This document shows, in pieces, positions 1-13,700 of a DNA stretch of 61,796 nt. Position numbers and translations under genes: made by a program. The notes beneath the pieces are model-generated. The model made no database searches and had not been told where the DNA came from. It worked only from the letters and a program-made list of their open reading frames with translations. This DNA is from Pleurobrachia bachei (taxonomy: Eukaryota; Ctenophora; Tentaculata; Cydippida; Pleurobrachiidae): contig AVPN01000300.1 in NCBI GenBank assembly GCA_000695325.1, forward strand, positions 1 to 61,796, read 5' to 3'. How positions within the stretch are numbered: position 1 is the first letter of the stretch; every line of letters begins with the position of its first letter.

Positions 1-1736
1 AATGGGCCTAATCAGCAGGATGCAGGAGTTATCACCATGCCGCTCGTCAAGGCAGCCATATCAGCCCAGTTTGGATGTACCAGCTTCCCAGGGGCAGTGG
101 TGGAGGATATGACGGGAGGGGATGATAGTGGAGCGGTTTACCTTGAGAAATTCTTCTTTATGGTACGTTACATGATGGCACCCCTTGTAAAGAAGTAGCT
201 ATCTCTAGATGTTACACGTCTAGATGTCTATGATCTGATCTCACAACCACACTCTATCTCCATTTCTCCTATCTTTAACACTCGTCACTCATAAATGCTG
301 TCTGAACAACTCCTGCTGTTTGCTTTGGCCTGTGTACATGTACTGTTCACTCAAACATCCTCCAGACATCCTCCCCCCCCCTTTAACCCCTACAATTACC
401 AAACCTACAACACAGGGTGACGTGATGACGAGGGGTTTCACAGGCCGAGCCCTGGTGTCCAGTATCACACGTGCCTTCCTGGTCGGTACTGGCTGGTATG
501 ATGTAGTAGAGGAGATTGAGGAGCACATGACCTGGGGATATCAGGCGGGGTGTTCTTTCCTTCACAAAATGTGCTACGAGAAACTGTCATCTGCTGAGTT
601 TGTGTAAGAGCTATATCTTTCTCAAGAAACTGTTTTTGTTTGTTTGTTAAAGTGCAAGAAAGACAAACATCTGAACAACTTATAGGGACAAGCTTTTATA
701 AAGCGAGAATTTTATCTATCCACCCCAGGGATGAGAATGTGGCACCTTTCTGTTTGACCGAGGGGAAGGAGACATGTTCCATGGACTATCGATCAAAGGC
801 AACCTGTAATATCGAATACAGTGAACAAGAACCTGTCTACAAAAACTTTGGAGAAGGTACGACATATCATTCCCCCTTTGATATCAAGAGAGTCCTTGAA
901 TTAATAAATAACTGGTGGTTGTGGAATGTTTCCCCTATTATTAGGAACCGACCGAATTAGGAAATGCTGTTAACCAGTCACGTGACCTAAATATTAAATA
1001 ACGAGTTATGATTGGTTGTTTACTTGTGTTGGTCGGTCCCTACCTAATATTTAGACCCATTCTAATCCCCCTCCGTTAGATTGGGCTCGTGATGGTATGG
1101 TACCGCGAGGAGGTGACATCTATGCGAATCAGTGTCCCTATTATGAAGGTTGATTTGACACGTCACTATTGTGTGGTTTTGTGCCATTTTCTATTAGTAG
1201 CTATCATCATATTCTAATTATTTCAAATGAGATCTGATCAGTGATCAGGATTAATAGTCAAAATAACTAATTGTTGGCATAAATAATCTGACATTCTCCC
1301 CTATAACAGGTCTAAATTTCTTCGCCGAGGAGTATTCAGCCAGCTCCCGATGTTTGAACTTTGTGCCCGACAGTTGGACTCACCGCTTCACCGGTGTATC
1401 TCAAGATTCGGGCTGTTACCCGGTATGTAGCTGCTCCTTCATAAAACTGTTCATCCCACTCATTTCATTTGGTGTAATAGCTACTACCTTGCCTTGTTCG
1501 ACCCTCCTTCCCCGCGCCCCGGTTTGAACAAAACAACTACTACCCAACTGACAGATTGTTTTTCTGTTCAGATCCGGTGTCTAGGTGATGGTGTGTTTAT
1601 GGTACAGTTAAAGACTGGTGAATACGAGTGCAGGGAGGAGGGACAGGTGATCACAGTGTCACATTACTTCTACGGGTCAAGTTACAATGGATCACTTATC
1701 TGTCCGCCATATGATGCCATCTGCAGCCACAACATG
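1..1736 (+). CDS. Leishmanolysin-like (M8) domain exons of the giant gene
   Basis: Six exons encode the C-terminal half of an M8 (leishmanolysin/GP63-type) metallopeptidase domain. The first exon reads through [14 protein letters not shown] and AISAQFGC. The second has GTGWYDV and [12 protein letters not shown], the conserved post-catalytic blocks of this family. Later exons carry [35 protein letters not shown] and a Cys-rich C-terminal part. The HExxH zinc motif would lie before base 1 and is not in the window. Where most family members have a G-S-H-W-E block giving the third zinc ligand, this protein reads [10 protein letters not shown], so the ligand histidine may be replaced. Substrate unknown. 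Confidence 0.75.
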
Positions 1737-4700
1737 GTAGGATAGTGACCAATTAGTGACACTAATCAGTGCATAATCCCTTCCTGTCTATCTCTCAACC
1801 ATTAAAAAAAGAAGAAACCCCCCCCCCTTCCTAATTACAGGATTGTACGAGGGGTTGTGGTGGTAATGGGAGGTGTTATTATGATGGTGATGGTGAGGAA
1901 CAGTGCAAGTGTTACCCTGGATTTAGCGGTGCAGACTGCCAGATTACATTTGGTGTGGACTACTGTAAAAACATGCCTTGTAACAGGGAGGAGAATGAGT
2001 GTGTGAATGAGGAAGAAGGAACTTTCAGGTATAGTGTGTGAAATCACCACATTATGTGAAACAGGGTCTAGGCAATGCATGTCAATATCTATCAACAGAA
2101 TTTAATTCATCCACGACAAAATGTATCAGTCAGCTTTGGTACCCGATATTCTCTTTTCATCTCGCATCATGTGTCACCAACACTAACAGTCAGCAGCATT
2201 GAGTTGTTAATATCACCCCGATATTTCTGCAGGTGTCTATGTAAGGATGGGATGACAGGAACGTTTTGTGACAAGACTGCCTGCACTGCCCAATCGTGTC
2301 TCAATAACGGGAGGTGCGATGCGTCAGGGGGGACTGTCACATGCAACTGCCTACCGGTAAATCTCACAATAACTTCAGAGCAAGACACATGTCTCACAAT
2401 AATCTATGTAGACCCAATAAAGTATCACTGAATATTGAATTTACCTCAACTCGGTATGATCCTTGATTATTGAAACCTAATTGGATCTTTAACACCAGGG
2501 TTTTATGGGAGATAAATGTGAGATAGCACTGGAACAATGTAAGACTAACAGATGTCAGAACGGTGGTACTTGTTATGATGATCCTGAGAGTGAAAGTGGA
2601 TTCATTTGTGCATGCACATTCTTTTACGAAGGTACACAAATAATCGGAGGTGGTGGTGGTCGTGTTTATGATAACATAAACACTCCCAAAATATCCAATA
2701 CATATCTCCTAATTTGGGTTGTGTAGAACTAGAAGGTTCGGTAGATAACAAGATGTGGGAGAATAAAACGTATCTCTCGCGACTTTTCCCGTTTATCATT
2801 TTACCGACATGATGTGTTATCCGACCAATTATTTACTAATATGATATTACAGGCGATATGTGTGAATGGCCCAAAAAGTGTGAAATTATTGGACCCCTAA
2901 AATGCAAGAATGGGGGCTTTTGTACAACCGTGGTCCTCGAAGATGGCTACTACACCAATGTGTGCGATTGTCCCACTGGATTTACAGGTATAATAGCTGA
3001 TAGTAAAACTGTTACTGTGATATGGTAAACACTCACTGAGATCTCACAGCTCTCTCTTTCAAAAAGATCTACAAATACACAGCTCTCTTTCAAAAATGTC
3101 TGCAAACCACACCCCACCCTCTCTCCAGGACACCTTTGTGACAACTGTACGGACGAGTATTGTAACTCCCAGGGTACATGTGAAATGGACCAGGATGGTA
3201 CTCCCTCCTGTCAGTGCAGAGAGGGATGGCAGGATTGTACGAGGGGTTGTGGTGGTAATGGGAGGTGCTATTACGATGCTGATGGTGAGGAACAGTGCAA
3301 GTGTTACCCTGGATTTAGCGGGTCAGACTGCCAGGTTACGTTCGGTGTTGACTACTGTAAAAACATGCCATGTAACAGAGAGGAGAATGAGTGCGTGAAT
3401 GAGGAGGAAGGAACTTTCAGGTATAGTGTGTGAAATCACCACATTATGTGAAACAGGGTCTAGGCAATGCATGTCAATATCTATCAACAGAATTTAATTC
3501 ATCCACGACAAAATGTATCAGTCAGCTTTGGTACCCGATATTCTCTTTTCATCTCGCATCATGTGTCACCAACACTAACAGTCAGCAGCATTGAGTTGTT
3601 AATATCACCCCGATATTTCTGCAGGTGTCTATGTAAGGATGGGATGACGGGAACGTTCTGTGACAAGACAGCATGTACTGCCCAATCCTGTCTTAATAAC
3701 GGGAGATGTGATGCTTCAGGGGGGACTGTCACTTGCAACTGCCTACCGGTAAATCTCACAATAACTTCAGAGCAAGACACATTTCTCACAATAATCTATG
3801 TAGACCCAATAAAGTATCACTGAATATTGAATTTACCTCAACTCGGTATGATCCTTGATTATTGAAACCTAATTGGATCTTTAACACCAGGGTTTTATGG
3901 GAGATAAATGTGAGATAGCACTGGAACAATGTAAGACTAACAGATGTCAGAACGGTGGTACTTGTTATGATGATCCTGAGAGTGAAAGTGGATTCATTTG
4001 TGCATGCACATTCTTTTACGAAGGTACACAAATAATCGGAGGTGGTGGTGGTCGTGTTTATGATAACATAAACACTCCCAAAATATCCAATACATATCTC
4101 CTAATTTGGGTTGTGTAGAACTAGAAGGTTCGGTAGATAACAAGATGTGGGAGAATAAAACGTATCTCTCGCGACTTTTCCCGTTTATCATTTTACCGAC
4201 ATGATGTGTTATCCGACCAATTATTTACTAATATGATATTACAGGCGATATGTGTCAATGGCCCAAAAAGTGTGAAATTATTGGACCCCTAAAATGCAAG
4301 AATGGGGGCTTTTGTACAACCGTGGTCCTCGAAGATGGCTACTACACCAATGTGTGCGATTGTCCCACTGGATTTACAGGTATAATAGCTGATAGTAAAA
4401 CTGTTACTGTGATATGGTAAACACTCACTGAGATCTCACAGCTCTCTCTTTCAAAAAGATCTACAAATACACAGCTCTCTTTCAAAAATGTCTGCAAACC
4501 ACACCCCTCCCTCTATCTCCAGGACATCTTTGTGGCACCTGCACGGACGAGTATTGCAACTCCCAGGGAGCATGTGAAATGGATCAGGATGGTACTCCCT
4601 CCTGTCAGTGCAGAGAGGGATGGTTGGGGGAGAGGTGTGATGTAGCTGACGAGTGTGCTAAGGGTCCCTGTAACCCTCTAAATACCCTGATCTGCAGAAA

Positions 4701-7700
4701 TGATGGGAACCTGGACGAAGGATATGAGTGAGTGTGATGAAACTCTTACCCCCATCCCCCCTTCCCCAAGTAGAAACTCTCAATCGATTCAGAAAATAAT
4801 GACAATCATTATAACTCCCTGGTTACAATTTGTCCAATAACCCTGTATCCCCCTGTTATAGGTGTGAGTGTCTAGGTGGGTTCTCTGGGAAGCACTGTGA
4901 GGCTCAAGACCAGTGGACAACTAGTCTACCTGAGGAAGAGACCTCAAGTGGGGATGGTGTCACAACTCCAGTGATCACAACTGTCGAGGGGTCTACACGG
5001 GAGACAACAACTAAACCTGGAGAGATGATCATCACTGGAGGAGGGACCACAGAGGGTGTTACAGAGGATGTTACAGAGGGTAAAGCGACGGTCAAATTCA
5101 CCACAACTCTACAAGAGGCTGCTGAGAAGACACAAGAGTCTGCTGGAGGAGAGGAGACAGAGGAGGCTGTGGAGAAGACAGAAGAAGGTCCAATTGAAGT
5201 AACGGTTGCACCAGTCACGACACCTGCAATTACAGAGCCCACAGAGGACGATATAACAGAGTCAGCAGTGACGGAGGGCGATAAAACAGAAGCAGCAGTA
5301 ACAGGTGACGCTAAAACAGAGGACCCTAAAGCAGAAGAAACAGTAACGGATGACCCTAAAACAGAAGCAATGGTGACAGAAGGTGCTAAAACAGAGGACA
5401 CTATTACAGAAGCAAAAGTAACAGAAGACGCTGTAACAGGAGCATTTGTGACAGATATCCCAGCGACAAACGGAACAGTAACAGAAGCAGCAGGAGAGGT
5501 AACAAAAGCAGCAGGAGAAGAAGTGACAGAGCTGAGTTCAGGAGAGCCGACAGATGAAGAAGGGATGGGTGATGATGATCTGTGTGCTCCATGTCTGGAA
5601 AGTGAAGGTGCTCTCAACTGTACTATCATTGGAGCTGAAATGGGAATTTGGTGCGAGTGTGGTAAGTCAGCTGCTTTTAATTAGTTGACTAAAGTAACCT
5701 GTTTTTGTCTCCATCTCTATAAGCACAATATCATGTACCGTTTCGTCTGCTTGATTATATTTCTAACCCCCTCTTCTCTCTGTAAAGATCTGGGGTGGTA
5801 TGGTATCAACTGTGATACGAAGGACTTGTGTGTGCTCGGTCTCTGTAAAAATGGAGGAACTTGTACCTATGGGTTCCATAACGGGGCCTTCAACGTGACT
5901 TGTGAATGTCCTGAAGGATGGAAAGGTAGGCTACAAGTAAAGAAAAGTGTATACATAACAACTCATTCCAAAAGAAAAGTCCTTTTATCTAAAAGAAAGG
6001 TCCCCTTATTCAAAAGAAAGGTCCCCTTATCAAAAAGAAAGGTCAGTAGCGGCTCTGTGAGGAACAATGCATCAACTAACAGGGTAAAATAGATGGTGAT
6101 CAGTTGTCATAACAACCGGTTGTTGCCATAACAACCGTCTGAGCTTTCTAATTCTATCCTACCATGATTTTAAGGCTGTGGATGTAGAGGTGTTCCGGAG
6201 TGGGCTGAGGGATTTGTGTTTGGAAATTCCAGATGACGTTACACCAGAAGAGGCTTTGTATCTGTATGATCGGGCTTTGAAGGAGGCTGTAGATAGATTT
6301 GTCCCGACCAAACGGAGGAAATTGGTGAAGAACTTCAGGCCTTGGAGAGAGAGAGAGGATGTTCGGGACATCCTGCGGGAGAGAAGAAAAGCGGAGAGGG
6401 CGTGGGAGAAGAATAAAACAGGACTAACGAAAGCACGGTACAGGGAACTCCAACGACAATTTGAGAGGGTTGACAAGGATGCAAGAATGGAGTATGTGAG
6501 GAAGAAGCTTGAGGATGTGAAGGAGGACCCTGCCGGACTTCAGAAAATGCTAGCTCGACTACTGGGGAAGAAGGAAACTCTTCTACCGGGTGGACTTTCT
6601 GACAAGAAACTAGCTGATAACTTTGCACAGTTTTTCTCTGGAAAGATTGATAAAATACGGTCTACTGTACTGGAAGAACAACAGGCTGGAGGTGTGAGTG
6701 GTGAAGATGTAAGAGGAACTGGAAGAGGAGGTGTGGGTGGTGAAGATGGTAGTGGAACTGGAAGAGGAGGTGTGAGTGGTGAAGATGTAAGAGGAACTGG
6801 AAGAGGAGGTGTGGGTGGTGAAGATGGTAGTGGAACTGGAAGAGGAGGTGTGAGTGGTGAAGATGTAAGAGGAACTGGAAGAGGAGGTGTGGGTGGTGAA
6901 GATGGTAGTGGAACTGGAAGAGGAGGTGTGAGTGGTGAAGATGTAAGAGGAACTGGAAGAGGAGGTGTGGGTGGTGAAGATGGTAGTGGAACTGGAAGAG
7001 GAGGTGTGAGTGGTGAAGATGTAAGAGGAACTGGAAGAGGAGGTGTGGGTGGTGAAGATGTTAGTGGAACTGGAAGAGGAGGTGTGAGTGGTGAAGATGT
7101 AAGAGGAACTGGAAGAGGAGGTGTGAGTGGTGAAGATGTAAGAGGAACTGGAAGAGGAGGTGTGAGTGGTGAAGATGTAAGAGGAACTGGAAGAGGAGGT
7201 GTGAGTGGTGAAGATGTAAGAGGAACTGGAAGAGGAGGTGTGAGTGGTGAAGATGTAAGAGGAACTGGAAGAGGAGGTGTGAGTGGTGAAGATGTAAGAG
7301 GAACTGGAAGAGGAGGTGTGAGTGGTGAAGATGTAAGAGGAACTGGAAGAGGAGGTGTGAGTGGTGAAGATGTAAGAGGAACTGGAAGAGGAGGTGTGAG
7401 TGGTGAAGATGTAAGAGGAACTGGAAGAGGAGGTGTGAGTGGTGAAGATGTAAGAGGAACTGGAAGAGGAGGTGTGAGTGGTGAAGATGTAAGAGGAACT
7501 GGAAGAGGAGGTGTGAGTGGTGAAGATGTAAGAGGAACTGGAAGAGGAGGTGTGAGTGGTGAAGATGTAAGAGGAACTGGAAGAGGAGGTGTGAGTGGTG
7601 AAGATGTAAGAGGAACTGGAAGAGGAGGTGTTTTTTGAAAGTTATGTGACCAGTTATATCTTTTTAGTACATCTTCAATGAGGAGTGAGTTTTTTCCAAA

Positions 7701-10700
7701 GTGTGTAAGAATATATAAGGATCTTTTTAGCGTTAGGTATACCGCTCTGAAGCTCGTCAGTGTCAGGTAGAGTTTTACTTATCTGGCCCTGTCGTGTCTG
7801 TGGCGGTATACAAAACTTAATATTATTATTATTATTATTATCCTAGGTGAAACATGTGAGGAGCCTGTGTCAGAGGATGATCTATGTGCCCCCTGTCGTG
7901 CCAATGTAGGATCTGTGGATTGTGAGTTGTCTGATGACAACAACAAACCCATCTGTCAGTGTGGTAAGAATTGGAGGATTTTAGTTTTAACGCTGAACTC
8001 ACGTTTAGTTAAGCCAATCCTAGTCATACCTCACACATGATACAATAACTCTCTTCTCTATCTACATACTATTTTCCCAATTATTACCCAACTTCCACAC
8101 AGCTCAAAGCTGGTATGGTGATCTGTGTGAGATAAAGAACTGGTGTGACTGGGTGCAGAACCCGTGTAAAAACGGTGGGACATGTAATGTGGATCTGGAC
8201 AATGTTAAAGATGGAGTCGCGGCCTACAATTGTACCTGTACTGAGGAGTACGAGGGTTAGTGATTTAATTAGTTAATAATTTAGTGATTACATATAGTTA
8301 ACCATCATGAGCAGCCGCTGTGTGACAAGTCCCAGCCTTCATATTTCACAATTGACAGAGTGTCTCAGTGTCGTTAACCTATTATATGGTGCAACTATCC
8401 GTCTAGTATCAGATAGCTCTAATCCAGTTCTCTCCCACTAGGTGATGGTTGTGAGCACTGGATAGACCCCTGTCTATCCTGTAAGAACGGGGGAGCCTGC
8501 GTGGACGAGGGAGACACCACCTGTCAGTGCCCCATGGGCTATAACGGCCGAACATGCGAGAAACAGGAGAGCTTCTGTTTTGCGGATCCCTGTCTGAATG
8601 GCGGGGAGTGTCATTACCATGAGCCAAACCACACATTCACATGCAACTGTGATAGAGAGTACGAGGGTGAACAGTGCCAGTTGCTGGTGGAGAATAGCTG
8701 TAAATTGGAGAACAATTGTACACATGGTGTAGAGTGCTTGGGATCCCTTCACGATTACACGTGTGTATGTCCCGAGGGCCTGAGCGGGGAGTTGTGTGAG
8801 GTGAACGCTAATGATTGTGAGGATAACCCTTGTCAAGGAATCTTGTAAGTGTTTATGAAGGAGCAGTGTCTGTGTTTATGAAGGAGCAGTGTCTGTGTTT
8901 ATGAAGGAGTATTAATAGTGCAGTTAACTTGTGTCATCATTCTAACCCCGCTATTCATCTCACCAGGTTTTCGCGTTGTGTAGATGGCATCAACTCATAC
9001 GAGTGTGAGTGTATGCGTGGCTTCGAGAAGAAGGGCAGTGATGGGCAGTGTGTGGACATTAACGAATGTGCAGAAGATCCTAATATCTGTAATAACGGGA
9101 TGTGTATCAATGTGCCCCTCTCCTTCCGGTGCATTTGTCCGGCAGGGTGGAAGGGACGGCATTGTGATGAGGATCTTGATGAGTGTGAGGTGCATGGTGA
9201 TAACTGTCTTAATGGGGCCACTTGTGTTGACCTCATCGCTGATTACAGGTATGTATGAGATGATTTGATACAAAACATAATGGCGTCAGACGTGTTGTGC
9301 TTGTGGGTTTGCTACACAACCAATGTCTGGCGGCGCCAACCCGGCGATCTGCCATCTGAGTATACTAAGAGTTAAACGGAGCCGGGTTTGCTTCACTAGA
9401 CATGAGTACATAAACTACGTGAACAAATCTTTCCGGATTTGTTAATTTTATTTACATCACCAGGTGTGATTGTGCGGATGGTTTTAAGGGGGAATACTGT
9501 GAAGAAAGAGAGGCACCGTGTGATAGTGATCCTTGTGAACAGGATGCACCCTGTAGGAATGTTAATGAGGAACTCTTCGAATGCACCTGTCCGGCAGGTA
9601 TAATTGGTCCAATTAATTAGATAATTGATCCAATTAATTAGATGATTGATCGAATTAGTTCGATGATTAGATAATTGTTTTTAGATGATACTGCCTTGAG
9701 TTTGTGACAATATATTGAGTAGGAAATATCCCGGCTCCTTGTATTTCCCAGCCCATGTAATATTTCCTATGCTACAGGTTATGTTGGTGATCGTTGTGAG
9801 ATAAACGTTGACGAATGTTCCCTAAGCCCGGATCCCCCATGTGGGGACCACGGTACCTGTATAGACGAGGTTAACGCCTACAGCTGCGAGTGCGAGCTAG
9901 CATGGGCGGGCTGGAACTGCTCCATCTATATTGGTTACTGTCTGTTTGGGAAGAGCCCTTGTAAGAACGGGGCGGAGTGTGTGGACTTGAGTGAGAAGGA
10001 ATATGAGTGCCGCTGTACCGAACACTTTACAGGTTAGAGGGAGGGAGGGAGAGGGGGAGAGGGCAGGTAGCAGGGTAAGACAAAGGGAGGGAGGGAGTGA
10101 GAGGGATAGAAATAATAGTTTAGACTTTAGATGCCCATTTGACTGGGGGAGCAAGGCTGGTCACATATTCCATAGATATAAAGCGATACTTTGGATACGT
10201 GTTTAGAAATTATGCAACATTTTCATTCCTTCTGCAAAGATCTTCCTGTCTCCCCACGATATCCCTTCATCCCCAACTCCCCCCTCCGTCACTTCAAATA
10301 TATAAAGCAGTTTTGTCCCTATAAGACTGACTCTCTGCACACATATCACCCTCCCATAACCCCGATCTCTCTTTCCAGGGGAGCTGTGTGCTGAGAATAT
10401 AGATGACTGTAAGGGTGATCCCTGTGTTAACGGTGGTACCTGTACAGACGGTCTGGGATCCTTTAACTGTAGCTGCCCTGAACAGTGGACAGGTCCCACT
10501 TGTCAGGAGGATGTAGATGAATGTGAGGATGGTGGTGGAGTATCACCCTGTCTAAATGGGGCCAAATGCACCAACACCATTGGAGGGTGAGTTACATAGT
10601 CCTGCAAGTTCTTTTTTAAATGAACATAGCCATTCCTGAGTTCACAAACAATCTCAAATAACTCAAATTACTATCTCTTTCAGTTTTTCCTGTAACTGTG

Positions 10701-13700
10701 TCGAAGGATTTAATGGAACACTATGTGAGGTTAACATAGACGAGTGCTCCAACCATACCTGTATTAATGGGGGAGTCTGTGTGGACGGTGTGGCAGGTTA
10801 TACCTGTGACTGCCCTCAATGGTAGGTGTCGTCATGACAACTATACCCCTTAGCAACCCCTTAACCCACCCTAGCAACAACTACGTGTTACCATGGCAAC
10901 AGGCACTGTACCCCCTAGCAACCCCACCCCTAGCAAAAACTACGTGTTACCATGACAATCCCTTAGCAAGCCCATCCCTAGCAACAACAAGATATAACAG
11001 CTCTCTTATCTTCACAGGTTTTTCGGTGAAATGTGTGAGGTAGAGATGGCGAGGTGTGAACCAGGGGACTGCCTTAACAACGGGGAGTGTGTTGTCAAGG
11101 ACAACCAGAAACACTGTGATTGTTCTGGAACAGGTATGTGGGCCGGCTCTTTGTAATCTGGGGAGGTTCAAAGAATGTTCATGTTCTGATGTTGGATTAG
11201 ATGTTATAATGTCATGTGGTAACCATGGTAACTCACCCCCCCCCCCTACCCCCCCCCCTTCCTGCAGGTTTCGAGGGTGAACACTGTGAGGTTGAGGTGG
11301 ATGAGTGCGCCCTCTACCAGGTCGAATGTCTAAACGGTGGGACATGCCAGGACCTGCCCAACAATTTCACCTGTTCCTGCCCATGTGCCTTTACCGGGCA
11401 GCTCTGTCAGGACGAGATAGACTTTTGTAGTGGATCTCTCACTGGTCCCTGTGACAATGGTCTGTGCCTACCCGTTCCTAATTCCTGTACATTTGCCTGC
11501 ATCTGCTATGAAGGGTGGACGGGGTCCTTGTGTGAGGAGGGAGTTAATGAATGTGAGAGTGATCCTTGTATCCATGGGACATGTATTGACGGGCAGGGTG
11601 GGTACAATTGTACCTGTGAGGAGGGCTGGGTCGGGGTGAACTGTGACACTAACATTGACATGTGCAGTGGGGAACCATGTCTGAATGATGGGGTTTGTGT
11701 AGTGGATGGAGAAGGAGGGTACACGTGTGAGTGTACCGAGCGTTACCATGGTGACCACTGTGAGTTACTACACCCGCCCTGCAAGATCAGCCCGTGTGGC
11801 CAGAACGGTATATGTCAGGTGGTGGAGACAGATGGAGGAGAGGAGGAGGTGTGTGATTGTGATCCTGGTTGGGAGGGACAGTGGTGTGATGTTAACATTG
11901 ACGATTGTGTAGGTCACACCTGTCGGAATGGGGCCACCTGTGTGGACGGAGTCGCAGGTTACACCTGTACCTGCCGCCCTGGTTACGGGGGGAAACTCTG
12001 CAAGAACCTCAGAGATCCGTGTACCGATGCAGATCTCTGTCAAAGCGGGGGCTCCTGTTCAGAATGTAAAGATTGTGAGGAGAGTAGGTTCACCTGTACT
12101 TGTAAGGAAGGTTTCACAGGTGAGAGGTGTGAGGTTAACATTGATGACTGTGCCAACACCACTGCCTGTGTGTATGGGAGGTGTGTGGACGGGATATCAT
12201 CCTACACTTGCGACTGTATACCCGGGTACGAGGGGGAGACCTGTGACACAGAGACGAATGAATGTGAACCCAGTCCCTGTCTATATGGAACTGCCTGTGT
12301 GGACGGTTTCAACACCTACACCTGCCAGTGTGATGGCAGGTTCACCGGGAGGAACTGTGAGACTGATATTGACGAATGTGTAGTAGAGGGAGAGTCAATA
12401 TGTGAGAATGGAGGTAATTGTACCAACACCCCTGGAGGGTTCACCTGTACCTGTCCTACTGGTTACACAGGTGACACCTGTGACCGGGAGGTGACACCGT
12501 GCGATGCAGAACCATGTCAGAACAGCGCCCAATGTGTCAACATGTCACCCTACGCGTACTTCTGTTTCTGTCTCCAGGGGTACAGCGGTGTGAACTGCAC
12601 GGTGGCACCTGAAGCGTGTGAGACTGTTGACTGTCACAACGGCACCTGTTTGGAGAGTGGCGAGTGTTCTTGTTACCATGGTTACCGGGGTGACAACTGT
12701 CTAATAGAGGAGTGCAGAGAGGGGCTGTGTAAGAATGGGGGTACCTGTACCAATACAACAACAGGTTACTCTTGCACATGTCCCCTACCCTATGTGGGTG
12801 ATACGTGTCAGGATAAGGTACGAGCTCTCCAATTCACACCCACCAGTAAGGCTCGTATTGGCGTGTCAACCGGGGACTCGGTCAACCTGAACTTTGGTGT
12901 GAAACTCCCTGAGAACCATTCACCTTCGATAATATACAGCCAGAAGACAGCCCTTGGTGACCTGACTCTATACGTTGGGAGCACGGGACAAAACTTGGTG
13001 GTGAAACTGGGAGATGGCATCACCCTGACATCACCCGTTCTTTCTACCTACCCCTCCGTCAGTATCACCCTAACTAAACACTACCTGGAGTTGACTGTTA
13101 ATGGTGTCACGGAGGTCCATGTCTTCTCCAACGATGTTGAGACGGTAGGTGCGAGTGGGGATGCGTATCTTGGTTCCTTGGCAACCACTAACAGGAGATA
13201 TAGGAGGAGTACTGACAATCTAGCAGCATTTACAGGATGTCTAGTTGACCAGTCCGGTTCAGCTCTACTCAGTAATGCAGTTGGTGAGGGATTCACTTCA
13301 ACACCTACACCTGCCAGTGTGATGGCAGGTTCACCGGGAGGAACTGTGAGACTGATATTGACGAATGTGTAGTAGAGGGAGAGTCAATATGTGAGAATGG
13401 AGGTAATTGTACCAACACCCCTGGAGGGTTCACCTGTACCTGTCCTACTGGTTACACAGGTGACACCTGTGACCGGGAGGTGACACCGTGCGATGCAGAA
13501 CCATGTCAGAACAGCGCCCAATGTGTCAACATGTCACCCTACGCGTACTTCTGTTTCTGTCTCCAGGGGTACAGCGGTGTGAACTGCACGGTGGCACCTG
13601 AAGCGTGTGAGACTGTTGACTGTCACAACGGCACCTGTTTGGAGAGTGGCGAGTGTTCTTGTTACCATGGTTACCGGGGTGACAACTGTCTAATAGAGGA

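Noticed and set aside
4904-5629. 241-codon minus-strand frame opposite the Thr/Glu-rich exon
   Set aside because: Ser/Val-rich shadow of a biased coding strand, with no supporting splice sites or motifs.
6178-7638. 486-codon frame as a host gene
   Set aside because: The N-terminal part is LINE linker sequence and the rest is minisatellite; it sits in an intron of the giant gene and ends in a retroelement-like tail.
8860-8910. Triplicate GTTTATGAAGGAGCAGTGTCT as a regulatory array
   Set aside because: A short tandem repeat in an intron with no sign of function.
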